A stretch of 53,656 bases of DNA from Paenibacillus sambharensis (lineage in GTDB: Bacteria > Bacillota > Bacilli > Paenibacillales > Paenibacillaceae). Positions within the stretch are counted from its first letter, which is position 1. Each line of letters starts with the position of its first letter. Made by a program: the position numbers and the translations under genes. The DNA lies in assembly GCF_003233845.1 (NCBI RefSeq), contig NZ_QKRB01000030.1:1-53656 (forward strand). Direction: 5' to 3'. Positions 24,892 to 34,597 of this stretch are shown piece after piece. The notes under the pieces are model-generated. The model was not told the origin of the DNA and searched no databases. It worked only from the letters and a program-made list of their open reading frames with translations.

Positions 24892-26435
24892 TTTGCGGCA
24901 CCGCTGCCGTTCATTTGCCGAAACGCTTTGGGCGATATGCCAGTTTCGCGCTTGAACATTTTGTTGAAATAAGCGGCAGTTTTGAATCCGGTCCTCAACG
25001 AGATACTCGCAATTTTGTCATCTGATTGCTCCAGCATCAACTTTGCTTTGTTAATGCGCAGGTTCAGAAGATATTCCGTGAAATTAATCCCGGTTCGCTG
25101 TTTAAATAAATTGCTGAAGTAGGATGAGTTAAAATGGAACATCGCTGCAACCGACTCAAGGGAAACATCATCCATGTAGTGCTGCTGAAGATAATTCTGG
25201 CAGCGGAGAATGAGAAGTCCGTTCTTATCTAAATTCGTTTTCCTGGCCAATTCCAATAGCTGCAGGACGAGCTCTTTAAACCTAAGACGCAGCTCTTGGT
25301 AGTCCCGGTACCGGTTGAACTTCTTCCGCAACCGTCCATGCTCCCACTCGTCGGAGTCCGCTGGTAACAGACTTTTCAAGCCGTGGAGCAGCTGCCATAC
25401 CATCAGTCCTATTTCATCACGGATCAGCCCAGGTTCTGGATATGGCGACGCCTCTCTCACCTGGAAGAAGGAATTTACCAGCTGCAGTGCCCGGCTGCGT
25501 TCATCCGCCTTGATTGCCGAAACAAGAGGTTCCGTGATCTCCTTCGCGCTTGGCGATACTTTCTCCATAAAGGGCTGAACATCCGATCTCCAGAAGACTG
25601 TATCCTCCGATGCATAGAACCGGTGCCGCAATGCCAGTACTGCTTCACCATAGGATACGATCACATCCATATGAAAGTGCGCGCGGACACAGCTCACGCC
25701 CACGGAAATGTCCTCAAAACCGTCCGCCCTTACACGCTCTAACGCCCGGCTGATCTTCATTACCATCTCTGACGGCTTAGCCGCAATAATGCTGTTCAGC
25801 CAAACGAGACTCACGATATGATGTTCGGCCAAATCGGTAAATGTTTCACACTGTCCGAGGGCAACAATCTCGACAGCCCAACGTTCTTTAAGCAATGCCA
25901 TTCGGTCCGTACCGTCAGTACCGCTCATTTCGAACACGAGAACAAGCCCCGGACCGTCAGAAGGCGCATATCTTCCCATCAGCTGCCGTTGCTGCTCGGT
26001 AAGCGTTCCTTTAATGGCCTCATGCCAATAGCGTTCTTTGCTCAGCTCCTGATGTCTATTGTCTTGTTTGAATAGGCCCTCCAGCTTAACGAGGAGACGC
26101 TCAATATCCGAAAGGCCAATTGGTTTGATTAGATATTCGGTAACCCGATGCTCAATAGCTTTCTGCGCATAATCGAATTGACCGTAACCGCTAATTATTA
26201 TCGTTCGAATATGAGGCTTCTTGGCAGCAACCCGCTCAACAAGGGTAAGGCCGTCTTCCTCCGGCATCCGAATATCGGTGAGCACTGCATCGATTGGTTC
26301 AAACTCCAGCAGCTTCCAGGCCATCTCGACATCCGTCGCTTCCAAGGTCCGATACGTCGGACGAAGCCTCCGGATGATCGCTGAGAGAGATTTTACTTGC
26401 CGAACCTCATCATCCACGATCATTATCGTTCTCAC
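24888..26435 (-). CDS. YesN-type response regulator (REC-AraC)
   Basis: About 515 residues. The receiver domain has the acidic pair in MIVDDE and the phospho-acceptor in VLTDIRMPEEDG (about Asp54-56). A long linker domain of about 250 residues follows. The C-terminal AraC-type DNA-binding domain has VAAMFHFNSSYFSNLFKQRT and ISLRTGFKTAAYFNKMFKRE, ending GISPKAFRQ. GTG at 26435 is preferred, since GGGGG lies 6 bases upstream; the ATG at 26441 touches that site. A perfect cre lies just upstream. The gene is first in the yesN-yesM-SBP operon and likely activates the downstream sugar genes. Confidence 0.88.
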   Translation of the reverse strand: MRTIMIVDDEVRQVKSLSAIIRRLRPTYRTLEATDVEMAWKLLEFEPIDAVLTDIRMPEEDGLTLVERVAAKKPHIRTIIISGYGQFDYAQKAIEHRVTEYLIKPIGLSDIERLLVKLEGLFKQDNRHQELSKERYWHEAIKGTLTEQQRQLMGRYAPSDGPGLVLVFEMSGTDGTDRMALLKERWAVEIVALGQCETFTDLAEHHIVSLVWLNSIIAAKPSEMVMKISRALERVRADGFEDISVGVSCVRAHFHMDVIVSYGEAVLALRHRFYASEDTVFWRSDVQPFMEKVSPSAKEITEPLVSAIKADERSRALQLVNSFFQVREASPYPEPGLIRDEIGLMVWQLLHGLKSLLPADSDEWEHGRLRKKFNRYRDYQELRLRFKELVLQLLELARKTNLDKNGLLILRCQNYLQQHYMDDVSLESVAAMFHFNSSYFSNLFKQRTGINFTEYLLNLRINKAKLMLEQSDDKIASISLRTGFKTAAYFNKMFKRETGISPKAFRQMNGSGAAK

Positions 26436-26451
26436 ATCCATCCCCCTAGCA

Positions 26452-26465
26452 TGAAAGCGTTATCA
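26452..26465. promoter_or_regulatory. cre (CcpA) site at the start of yesN
   Basis: TGAAAGCGTTATCA matches TGNAARCGNWWNCA at every defined position. It lies about 17 bases before the likely GTG start, so CcpA binding would act as a roadblock or block initiation. Confidence 0.6.
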
Positions 26466-26734
26466 ATAAATAATATACTCTTTTCTGTGCATAAGCACAT
26501 AGCAATTTTATTGGAAAATAGTACGATCTTTGTCCAATAAGAACGCCTATTCCAAATCGTGCATAGCCAAAAAACTTGAAGAACATAAATTATCATAATT
26601 ACTGCAAATACCCTCTTAAAGACCATGCTTATACGATCAATATTTTCTGTGCAGCTTCTTCAGCAAACACAGCAATTTCCCTCAACTTGAAAAACAACTC
26701 CTCACGCTTGACTCTTAAGGTTAAGTGCAAAAAA

Positions 26735-26762
26735 ATGACCCGATCACAACTGATCGAGTCAT
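26735..26762 (-). terminator. Rho-independent terminator of the SLH-cohesin gene
   Basis: On the minus strand ATGACTCGATCA pairs with TGATCGGGTCAT (12 bp, one G-T pair) around a 4-base loop and is followed by seven T residues. It lies about 30 bases after the stop. Confidence 0.85.
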
Positions 26763-26790
26763 AATTTATATTGAACTGCTTTACAACGCG

Positions 26791-27855
26791 TTACTGCCGT
26801 GCAGCTAAATAATCGAGGCCGGCGATGATGACAGCTCCAGCCTCTGCGCGGCTGGCACTGCTGGCCGGCGAGAAGCGGTTACCGCTGCTGCCTTTCACAA
26901 TGCCTGCCTTGACTGCGGACGCAACTGCAGGACGCGCCCATGCAGGAATACTGTCCTTATCCCCAAAGCTCAGCTTCGCATTTCCGTCCGGCTGAAGCTC
27001 AAGTACACGTGCGAGTACAGCCGTCATCTCGGTTCGCGTAATAAGCGCATTCGGGCGGAAGGAGCCGTCGGCATAGCCGGTTACAATCCCTGCGGCCGCC
27101 GCTTCGGCGATATGCTCCTTTGCCCAGCCAGGCAACTTCGCTGCATCGGTAAACTCGCTTGTTACACCGGCTGCGGATTTCAAGGTGAACGCGCGGGTAA
27201 TCATCGCCGCAAATTCTGCGCGAGTCACTTCCCCCTTAGGCCGGAACGTTCCATCCGGATAGCCTTTCATAATGCCCAGCGCTGCGGCTCGTTCAATTGC
27301 CTGTTGGGCCCAGTGTCCGTCTAAGTCCGTGAAGGCAGCCGGCTTCATTTCACTGGCCGCCGCAATGTCTATGCTTGCAGACACCTTGGCCGCTGTATCG
27401 GTTGCATTCAGGCTGCTGTCGACCAGCTTTACGCTGTCCAGCGTAACAATCGCTTCTCCGGCCGTCCTGCCCAGGACGGTGAACGTTATGGTCGCCAGGT
27501 CAACCGTGCCGCTTAGACCGGCGGTACTGCCGATCTTCGTATGGGCGAATATGAGCTTGCCCCCTTCAGCATCCTTGGGCGGAACCGAGAATCCGGATAA
27601 TGCGCTTATCGTTTTGGTATAGCTTAGAAGCGTATCGTCAAAGCTCAGCTTCAATTCATAGCCGTACACATCAGACAGATTGGAGCCGGTTACCTTGACG
27701 CTTACCTGCTGCCCTTCGGAAACTGTCTGGTCACTCACTGTCAGGGAAAATGACGGCAGGGCTGCCGCCGCGGTTACGGGCGCCATGGCAAGAAGCATAA
27801 GAACGGTGATACCAATCATCATTATCCTGCGGCCTTCAGAACGGCGTAAGGTCAT
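26791..27855 (-). CDS. SLH-anchored cohesin-domain surface protein
   Basis: 354 residues. ATG at 27855 is chosen because GGAGG lies 6 bases upstream; the longer frame has none. The signal peptide ends near VTAAA. Residues about 34-165 form a cohesin-type beta-sandwich (SFSLTVSDQTVSEGQQVSVK, YGYELKLSFDDTLLSY, TVDLATITFTVLG). Residues 173-340 hold three SLH repeats (FTDLDGHWAQQAIERAAALG, then TRAEFAA, TRTEMTA and SRAEAGA) that bind pyruvylated cell-wall polymer. It follows a GH10 xylanase ending in a dockerin, so it could act as a one-cohesin anchoring scaffoldin that holds dockerin enzymes on the cell surface. Confidence 0.82.
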   Translation of the reverse strand: MTLRRSEGRRIMMIGITVLMLLAMAPVTAAAALPSFSLTVSDQTVSEGQQVSVKVTGSNLSDVYGYELKLSFDDTLLSYTKTISALSGFSVPPKDAEGGKLIFAHTKIGSTAGLSGTVDLATITFTVLGRTAGEAIVTLDSVKLVDSSLNATDTAAKVSASIDIAAASEMKPAAFTDLDGHWAQQAIERAAALGIMKGYPDGTFRPKGEVTRAEFAAMITRAFTLKSAAGVTSEFTDAAKLPGWAKEHIAEAAAAGIVTGYADGSFRPNALITRTEMTAVLARVLELQPDGNAKLSFGDKDSIPAWARPAVASAVKAGIVKGSSGNRFSPASSASRAEAGAVIIAGLDYLAARQ

Positions 27856-27874
27856 TTGTATCCTCCATTTTGGG

Positions 27875-27911
27875 AAACTGCGGTCCACATCACAACAGTG
27901 AACCGCAGTTT
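27875..27911 (-). promoter_or_regulatory. Intercistronic hairpin between xylanase and SLH-cohesin genes
   Basis: AAACTGCGGT and ACCGCAGTTT form a perfect 10-bp stem with a 17-base loop, followed by TTTCCC on the minus strand, 11 bases after the xylanase stop. The weak T-run suggests a leaky terminator or message stabiliser rather than a full stop. Confidence 0.5.
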
Positions 27912-27922
27912 TCTTCTTCACA

Positions 27923-30301
27923 TTATTGCAGAATGAACTTGGCAATCGCAGTAAGATCAACAATATCGATGACGCCATCATGGTTCAGGTCCATATGGCT
28001 GTATTCGCTCCAGTCAGCATCCGCTGCAGATTTGCCGTATGCCGAAGCTGCCATGCCAAGGTCGCCGACGGAGTATCGTCCATCGTTGTTCAAATCCCCT
28101 GTAGGCTGGTCCATAATCCGGAGTTTGTGCTCGGCAGGAGCCAGCGACACTTCTTTGCCGTCGCCGTCAGCCAGGACGGCAACCGCAAGCTTGATGCTGG
28201 TTCCTGCATCTGCTTGAAGCGCCTTCCATTGCAGCTTCATCCATTCACCATCAGCTGTAACGGCATTGCTGGACCCTTTGCTGGCCAGCAGGATACGAAC
28301 TTTACCTGCGGTGTTCGTATCCACGCCGATCACATCAAGGGTATTACTAAGGGACTCAGCAGATTCGAATTGAAGCTTCTCGGGATCATAAGTAAATGTC
28401 AAATCCTGTCCCAGAAAACTGCTCTCAGCCGTCACATTCGTTAAGCCATACCTCAGTTCAAATGTGCTTCCTGTGTATGCTTGCTTATGACCAGTCAGTG
28501 CGGCGGCAGGAGCATCAGAATCATCCGCTTTTCCGGTCAAGCTCAGCACACCAAATACGGAAGTGTCCATATAACCGGTGCCGGCCGAATCGTTCCATGC
28601 CGCAGCGCTTTGACGAATGCCGTCTTTGGCATCATTAATCTGTACGTCAAATCCTAGCTTATCTCCTTCAGCGGGCGAAATGGAGTCGAGCGGGATTTGC
28701 GCCTCTACCGTATAATTCGTTCCGGTCTTCTGAACAGCCGAGACGAAGCCCTCCGCAAGACTCTCCGGATTGAAGGAAGTCTCGTTATCGAAGTTAACCC
28801 GGTACTGCCCGTCATCGTCCTGATAGAACGAGGTCTTCCCATTGTTCTGATCCACGAAGATCTCCACGGAGTCCTGTTCCCATGCATTAACGCTCGTCTT
28901 GTCGAGCTGCGCATCGGTCACCTGGACCAGAACATACAGATTCTGATCGTCCCATAAAGCTTTGGCTGTGCCTGCCGCCCCCTGCCAAGCCGTTTGATAC
29001 CGGTTCACAGGCATCGCCTTCGCCCTGCTCCACGCCTCATCCACAGAACCGTCTACAACAGGCGTGGCGTATACCGCTGTTCCTTGATTGGCGCTTTCCG
29101 ATGTCGGCGGGTGCTCCCGGATGAACTGCTCGGGATCAATCACACCGTAATAAGCCGGCTTGGCTTGCAGGTTCTTATCGAACAGCAGCGGGTTGTTCTC
29201 CGATCTCCAGCTCGTTGCATCGCTCAATCCCCAGAAGGTCACGCGTGCGATATGCTCCGCATGCTCTTGGTAGAGCTGGAACAGCTGCGCGTACAAATAC
29301 CCTTGGTCAATGGCCTGCTCTTCCGTTAAAGTACCGTCGCTGCCTGCTTGGATGTCCAGCTCGGTAACGCTCACCTCAACGCCAAGAGAAATGAATTTCT
29401 CCAGCGACAGCTTTACATTGTTCGGATTGGTGTTGACGCTGTAATGCGCCTGCATGCCGATCCCATCGACAAGCAGCTTGCCCGGATGCTTCTGCGCATA
29501 CTTCTCATTAAGCTCCTTCACCATGCTGTAGATCGCTTGCGCCTTGTTCTGGTTGTCATCATTATAATCGTTGTAATACAGCTTGATGTCCCATTCCGGG
29601 TGTGCATCCAGCACCTCCCGCGCCGCCAGGAATGCCTGCTCGAGGTAGTCCTCGCCGATTGCGTTATACCAGGCGGATTTGCGCAGAGCCGCTTTCCAGT
29701 CGCTCGGATTCGACGGATTATCGTTCATCGCTTCGTTCACGACATCCCAGGAGATGATTCTATCGCCGTAATGCTCCATGACGGTCTTAATATGCGTCCT
29801 CATATTAGCAAGCGCTTCCTCGCGTCCAAGCGGGGAACCGTTCGCCGTGTTCATCCAGGCTGGTGTCTGCTGATGCCAGACCAGCACATGGCCGTGGACA
29901 CTCAGACCTTCTGCCAGCGCCGCATCGACGAGATTATCCGACCAGGTAAAATTCCCTTTTGTCGGCTGTGTCGCATCCGGCTTCATGGCATTCTCAGCCG
30001 TAATAACATTATAATGCTGCTTGATAAACTCGAAATTCTCCCCGCCAAGATCGCTTGGCGACGCGACATTCCCGATCAGGAATTCATTGCGGTAAACCTC
30101 CTTGATCGGCGTGAGATCCTTCTGTATGGCGCTGGCACGAGCTTCAGATTGAGAGCTGATTTGATCAGCGGAGACCGTCTTTGCGGCTAGCTTATCATTG
30201 GTTAAAGCCGCTGCACCCGCAGCCGACGCAAGCCAAACCGCCGGGATAAGCAGAGCCGTGGCGAGCAGCTGCGATATCGATCGCTTGAATGTTTTCCTCA
30301 T
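27923..30301 (-). CDS. Secreted GH10 endo-xylanase with CBM9, cohesin-like and dockerin modules
   Basis: 792 residues. A signal peptide covers about 1-32. The GH10 domain spans about 60-390: [15 protein letters not shown], acid/base Glu190 in WDVVNEAM, nucleophile Glu314 in VSVTELDIQ, then [14 protein letters not shown]9/DOMON-like module (about 410-595, [28 protein letters not shown]) follows. A cohesin-like beta-sandwich covers about 603-728 ([19 protein letters not shown]). The end is a type I-like dockerin with two calcium loops, [13 protein letters not shown] (736-748) and [13 protein letters not shown] (771-783). It cleaves the xylan backbone outside the cell. GGAGGGACG lies before the ATG. 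The linked SLH-cohesin protein is a likely docking partner. Confidence 0.9.
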   Translation of the reverse strand: MRKTFKRSISQLLATALLIPAVWLASAAGAAALTNDKLAAKTVSADQISSQSEARASAIQKDLTPIKEVYRNEFLIGNVASPSDLGGENFEFIKQHYNVITAENAMKPDATQPTKGNFTWSDNLVDAALAEGLSVHGHVLVWHQQTPAWMNTANGSPLGREEALANMRTHIKTVMEHYGDRIISWDVVNEAMNDNPSNPSDWKAALRKSAWYNAIGEDYLEQAFLAAREVLDAHPEWDIKLYYNDYNDDNQNKAQAIYSMVKELNEKYAQKHPGKLLVDGIGMQAHYSVNTNPNNVKLSLEKFISLGVEVSVTELDIQAGSDGTLTEEQAIDQGYLYAQLFQLYQEHAEHIARVTFWGLSDATSWRSENNPLLFDKNLQAKPAYYGVIDPEQFIREHPPTSESANQGTAVYATPVVDGSVDEAWSRAKAMPVNRYQTAWQGAAGTAKALWDDQNLYVLVQVTDAQLDKTSVNAWEQDSVEIFVDQNNGKTSFYQDDDGQYRVNFDNETSFNPESLAEGFVSAVQKTGTNYTVEAQIPLDSISPAEGDKLGFDVQINDAKDGIRQSAAAWNDSAGTGYMDTSVFGVLSLTGKADDSDAPAAALTGHKQAYTGSTFELRYGLTNVTAESSFLGQDLTFTYDPEKLQFESAESLSNTLDVIGVDTNTAGKVRILLASKGSSNAVTADGEWMKLQWKALQADAGTSIKLAVAVLADGDGKEVSLAPAEHKLRIMDQPTGDLNNDGRYSVGDLGMAASAYGKSAADADWSEYSHMDLNHDGVIDIVDLTAIAKFILQ

Positions 30302-30369
30302 TACATTCGTCCCTCCGTAGAAACAATAGTATTAATTCATAGCGTGCTGTGTACGTCGCAAAGTGTTCG

Positions 30370-33300
30370 CTACGATTTCAATATCTTAGCTGCCGCAAAC
30401 GTCAGATCGACAATATCGATCTTGCCGTCATGATTCATATCAGACTTCTTCGCAGCCGACCAATCCGGACTGCCCGAATCTTTGCCGTAATGGTTCGCAA
30501 TCATTGCAAGATCGCCTACGGAATAGCGCCCGTCCTGGTTCAGGTCCGCAGACGCTTCCTTCACAACCGCTGCCCTAAAAGCCTCCACTGCATCATTCAA
30601 TGCTGCTGCGGCGTCATTTACTTCAGACTGCGCTGCACGTTCGTTCTCCAGAACGGTCTTCGCTGCGTTAACCGCTGCCAGAAGCGCATCTATTGCGGAT
30701 TGCGGGTATTGGCCTGGCTGCGTTCCTGCCTCTGCAGCATCATAGAGACCTTGCGCCGTCGTAATGGCTGCTGCCAGTGCTGTTTTATCGACATCCGCTT
30801 CTGCGCTGCCTACCGAAATGCTCGTACTGGTAAGCCCGGCCTCGATCTCCTCTCCCGCATCGTTTACGCCCAGCTCAGCCCGGGCAACTGCGATCGTCCC
30901 CGTTGTATCATGGACTCCGGCTTTAGCCTGGAAGGTCACACGCAGCACCGGTGTACTGGCGCCGGTCACACCGCCCACGTTCGCGGCAACGAGTCTGACT
31001 TTCCCGGCTTCTGCTGTGTTTTCGCCCACGATCTGGATGTTGTCGTCAGCCCCTGCCGAGCTTACATAATCGAATACATCGGCATCATAAGACAGGATGA
31101 TATCCTCGGCGTATACAGTTTGTATCAAGGAATCCAGACTAACTGATACCACAAAGCTTTCGCCCGGTTTCACGGTGTCTGCTGCCGAAATTGAAGCCGT
31201 GGGCACCTGTGGCTGATCGGGCGGCCAGACCGGATCTGCGGTCGAGGTGCTCGTCGTAAGATATATTCGGTCGATGGATAATCCGTCTTCTCTGCCCCAG
31301 AAATTCAGCTCATGCTCACCTGCGGAGAGCGCCAGAATTCCACCGCCGAACAAGCCGCCGCTGTTCCCGCTGAGATTCGCCCATTTGAACTCGCCTCCGC
31401 TTACGCCATGAATGCCGTTGGACGTGAAGCGATATTGGTTATCCACGCCGACATGGACGGAGTCGCCAGAGTAATCAACGCTGCTGGCAAGCAGCCAAAC
31501 ATAGTAGTTCCCTGCCGCTGGCACGTTGATTTTGTAGCTCATTTTGGAGCCGGCTGCAAGCGAGGCTGAATCTGTACCGGACATCGTGAAGCCTGTATCC
31601 GGACCAAACAGCATGGCTTTCGTTGATTGTCCGTCCGCGAGCGACCAGGTGTGGCCTTCTATTGTTCCCTCGACATAAGCCGTATCCGAGTTTTCCGCCG
31701 CTGTCTCGGCCTCGATGGCGACAGTGAAAGGGGATTTGACCGTTACGGTGATTTGTGCGGTAGCCGCGTCGCCCAGTGCGCCCTTAAAGCTGACTGTCAC
31801 CTGCGCCGTACCGTTTGATTTGGCAGTAATCTTCCCATTGGCCACATCCGCAACATTCGGACTTGTATTGCTGTAGGTAGCTGTATTCGTTACATCCTCC
31901 GTACGTCCGTCAGCATACTCCGCGGTTACTTTAAAGGACGCCGTTCTGCCCGCCTCCAGCGTAAACGCCGGGTTATCGACGGTTATCTGTTTCACCTTAA
32001 GCTCGCTGTTCAAGTCCTTGACGAGCATATGAAGGATGTCTGTTTTTCCTTCGTAACTAACATTAATGCTCGTTGATCCATAGCCGATACCGGTTACTTT
32101 GCCGCCCTTGATGCTTACGATGCCGTCTTGTGCCGGCCTGATAACGGCCTTGGAGGTGACGTCCTTGCATGTTCCATCCGCATATACGGCCGTGACCTTC
32201 AGAGCGGCTTGGTTCTGACCGGTTGTTACATCAATCTTATGTTTGTCAATCGTTGCGTTAATCGCAGCAAGCTCACGGGCCGTGCTCTTCTGCCCGAACT
32301 GCCAATAATCGATCTTGAAAAGATTGGAACCCGGTGCTCCCCTATAGACCATATACAAATCATGGACGCCAGTCGCGCCGGACACATTTATCGTTTTGTT
32401 CTGCCAGCTGTCGTCTCCGCCCGTGTTCGAGATCGGCAGTGTACCGATGAGCTTACCGTCCGGACTGTCCAGATGCAGTTCAATCTTACCGCCATTCGTA
32501 CCGCTTGCTACATGAGCTGAGAAGGTTCCGGCACCCTTCGTGCCAAAATCCACATTGGATACCGCTGTCCAATCGCCATCATGAATGCTGGTAACAGCGA
32601 GATTGATGCTGCCTTCCATCTCACCCGGCTCAGTAATGTTTTCCGTGGAAATCCCGCCGTTCCAGGCAATCGTTTCCGCCTCGACTCTTGTGTAAGGCTC
32701 TAGATTACCCACCTGCGGAACACCGGCATAATCACCTGCAGTATCCTGAATGACGCCATTCTCATCGAAGGTTATTTTGTTGATGTGCGCATTACGGTAT
32801 CCGCGCGCCTGACCGCCCATCTGCGGGTATCGTCCGCTCTCTGCCATCGCCTTGGCCAAGGTTTGCGCATGATAAGTGATATACCACTCGCCTTTAAATT
32901 CAAATATCGCATGATGATTGTTGCCTCCAACGCCGAAGAACATAGCGGGATTCGGGAGAATGGTTTTGACATACTCAAACGGGCCCATCGGATTGTCGCT
33001 GACCATGTAAGCAATCGTTCCAGTCGGAATATCCGACGGATGCCCGCTCGAGAAATTGGTGCAGTAGGAGTAATAATATTTGCCGTTATATTTATTGATG
33101 CCCGAGTCCTCGAACAGCCATGGCGGGTTGATCGGCTTGGCAGATCCGCCGCTTGCTGCCAGATCAAGGCTGATCATGTCTGCCCCAAGCTTCGCTACCC
33201 GTGCGGTACCCGGATCAGCATCCTTCCCTGCCGGAATGCCGCCGCCAAAATATAAATATCCGCTTCCGTCATCGTCAACCAGCACCGCGGGGTCAAACAG

Positions 33301-33858
33301 CCAGGTCACTTCGCCAGCCCCCGGCGTGCTCCTGCTGACAAGCGGTCCGCCAATCGGATCGGTGAAGGGTCCAATCGGGCTGTCAGCCGTGAGTACGCCA
33401 ATCCCGTTGCCGCTATCAGCGAAATACAGGAAGAACTTCTCCTTGCCATCGATTGTTTGGTGTGCAGCTGCTGGCGCCCATGAGTTATTGGCCCATTTGG
33501 CCGCACCTTGCGGGCCAGCGGCGGGAATTTCTCCATGATCCGTCCAGTTGACCATATCCGCCGACGATATAACGGTGATTTTATTGATTTTGCCGTATGT
33601 GTTGTCCTTCACCGTACCGTCAGCATTGTACTCAAAGATGTCATTGGTCATGTAGATGTACACTCTTCCGTCATAGACCATAGCAGACGGGTCCGCACCA
33701 AATTTATGCGACAGCAGCGGGTTGCCTCTTTCAGGCGTTTTACCTATTGCTGGCGTGATTGCGGGTTCCGCAGCCTGTATCTTTTCCGCAGCCGGGTATG
33801 ATAAGGCTATAAGCGTCAAAGCCATAGTCACCGCCAAGAGCTTCTTCCATTTTTTCAT
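30370..33858 (-). CDS. Large secreted GH43 enzyme with CBM6-like, Ig-like, cohesin-like and dockerin modules
   Basis: 1162 residues from ATG 33858 (GGAGGG 6 bases upstream). In the full frame starting at 33882 (+8): signal peptide to about 37; GH43 five-bladed propeller 50-395 with base Asp64 (FGADPSAMV), Asp197 (LFDPAV) and acid Glu258 (WLFEDSG); CBM6-like module about 397-530 (RVEAETIAWNGG); two Big_2/Ig-like repeats 535-715; a second carbohydrate-binding-like module 720-880; cohesin-like domain 892-1028; a short helical repeat 1033-1107; dockerin 1112-1170 with [13 protein letters not shown] and DMNHDGKIDIVDL. It probably removes arabinose or xylose side chains from arabinoxylan at the cell surface. 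It lies 68 bases upstream of the GH10 gene and is probably co-transcribed. Confidence 0.87.
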   Translation of the reverse strand: MKKWKKLLAVTMALTLIALSYPAAEKIQAAEPAITPAIGKTPERGNPLLSHKFGADPSAMVYDGRVYIYMTNDIFEYNADGTVKDNTYGKINKITVISSADMVNWTDHGEIPAAGPQGAAKWANNSWAPAAAHQTIDGKEKFFLYFADSGNGIGVLTADSPIGPFTDPIGGPLVSRSTPGAGEVTWLFDPAVLVDDDGSGYLYFGGGIPAGKDADPGTARVAKLGADMISLDLAASGGSAKPINPPWLFEDSGINKYNGKYYYSYCTNFSSGHPSDIPTGTIAYMVSDNPMGPFEYVKTILPNPAMFFGVGGNNHHAIFEFKGEWYITYHAQTLAKAMAESGRYPQMGGQARGYRNAHINKITFDENGVIQDTAGDYAGVPQVGNLEPYTRVEAETIAWNGGISTENITEPGEMEGSINLAVTSIHDGDWTAVSNVDFGTKGAGTFSAHVASGTNGGKIELHLDSPDGKLIGTLPISNTGGDDSWQNKTINVSGATGVHDLYMVYRGAPGSNLFKIDYWQFGQKSTARELAAINATIDKHKIDVTTGQNQAALKVTAVYADGTCKDVTSKAVIRPAQDGIVSIKGGKVTGIGYGSTSINVSYEGKTDILHMLVKDLNSELKVKQITVDNPAFTLEAGRTASFKVTAEYADGRTEDVTNTATYSNTSPNVADVANGKITAKSNGTAQVTVSFKGALGDAATAQITVTVKSPFTVAIEAETAAENSDTAYVEGTIEGHTWSLADGQSTKAMLFGPDTGFTMSGTDSASLAAGSKMSYKINVPAAGNYYVWLLASSVDYSGDSVHVGVDNQYRFTSNGIHGVSGGEFKWANLSGNSGGLFGGGILALSAGEHELNFWGREDGLSIDRIYLTTSTSTADPVWPPDQPQVPTASISAADTVKPGESFVVSVSLDSLIQTVYAEDIILSYDADVFDYVSSAGADDNIQIVGENTAEAGKVRLVAANVGGVTGASTPVLRVTFQAKAGVHDTTGTIAVARAELGVNDAGEEIEAGLTSTSISVGSAEADVDKTALAAAITTAQGLYDAAEAGTQPGQYPQSAIDALLAAVNAAKTVLENERAAQSEVNDAAAALNDAVEAFRAAVVKEASADLNQDGRYSVGDLAMIANHYGKDSGSPDWSAAKKSDMNHDGKIDIVDLTFAAAKILKS

Positions 33859-33976
33859 CGTACACCCTCCATTTTTCATCAATTGACCAGGTGCTGTGCT
33901 GCATTAGATCACATTTGTATTTAAGCCGTGAGTTTCTCTAAAGAACATCACCTCCTTTCATGCTGAGTCGTATACG

Positions 33977-33990
33977 TGTAAGCGCTCACA
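33977..33990. promoter_or_regulatory. cre-like site upstream of the GH43-GH10-SLH operon
   Basis: TGTAAGCGCTCACA is nearly palindromic and differs from TGNAARCGNWWNCA at one W position. It lies about 120 bases before the GH43 ATG, fitting glucose repression of the secreted xylanolytic genes. Confidence 0.5.
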
Positions 33991-34424
33991 CCAAACCCCA
34001 AAAACCTCCCCTCTAACCCTTGTGATGCCTGGATCATCTCCCATTGCTTCAACCGCCAACAGGAATTCGGATGGGCTTTGAGATCATCTTAATTGGGCTG
34101 CTCTGCTTTATCGATGTAATTTCATATGCGAAACGTTAAACATTTTACGAGCTGCAGTGTACTGAAAATCAGCTTTAAACACGCGGTTTGGCTGAATTTT
34201 CCGGCGTTTTATGGCGCTTGTTCTCATTTTGTTGTACATGCAGACCGGAATACAATGTTCATGTCTTTACATGACCCAACCAACATTTACCTCTTTAGGG
34301 CTTTCCATTGCTGAACAGCTTCGATTTGGCCTCTTGGGACTAGGGACAGTGTTCCTGAAGCTTCCATACCTGCAGGGTCTTAACGAATAAAAAAGTACAC
34401 CAATCAAATAAAAAAATACACGAT
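33991..34424. other. Gene-free interval downstream of the permease relic
   Basis: About 430 bases between the cre-like site and the permease relic. Short open frames occur on both strands but none has a ribosome site or recognisable motif. Apart from ordinary AT-rich leader sequence I see nothing I can name. Confidence 0.4.
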
Positions 34425-34501
34425 TGGCCGACAAGCCCCGTTCGTTCAATGCTTTCAACAAAATAACGCTGTACAAACAAGTAAAGTATGATCAGCGGCA
34501 G
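34425..34501 (-). pseudogene. Relic of the C-terminus of a sugar ABC permease
   Basis: A short frame reads LPLIILYLFVQRYFVESIER followed by TGLVGQ. This is the characteristic last TM and tail of MalG/YesQ-type permeases, which usually end in a short loop plus Gly-rich tail. The frame is blocked upstream by a TGA next to the GH43 terminator, so the rest of the permease is gone. It suggests that a transporter once stood here. Confidence 0.5.
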
Positions 34502-34531
34502 TCAGGAACGTCTTTCCCACACTACGCAAAA

Positions 34532-34560
34532 GGAAGACCGCCATGGACCGGCAGCCTTCC
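34532..34560 (-). terminator. Rho-independent terminator of the cytoplasmic GH43 gene
   Basis: GGAAGGCTGCC pairs with GGCGGTCTTCC (11 bp, two G-T wobbles) with a 7-base loop, followed by TTTTG on the minus strand, about 38 bases after the stop. Confidence 0.75.
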
Positions 34561-34597
34561 CCTTGGATCTGCTGTTGATAAACCCGCTTAAACCGGT

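Noticed and set aside
29348-30190. Long plus-strand frame of 280 residues inside the GH10 gene
   Set aside because: Antisense shadow of a well-supported xylanase; its composition (Arg, Leu, His and Ile rich) is typical of a reversed GC-biased frame.
30349-31146. Long plus-strand frame of 265 residues opposite the GH43-dockerin gene
   Set aside because: It lies entirely antisense to the cohesin and dockerin coding region and shows no motif or ribosome site.
34126-34314. Plus-strand open frame of 62 residues between the GH43 genes
   Set aside because: Low-complexity aromatic composition and no start signal; the only credible coding trace in the interval is the permease tail on the other strand.
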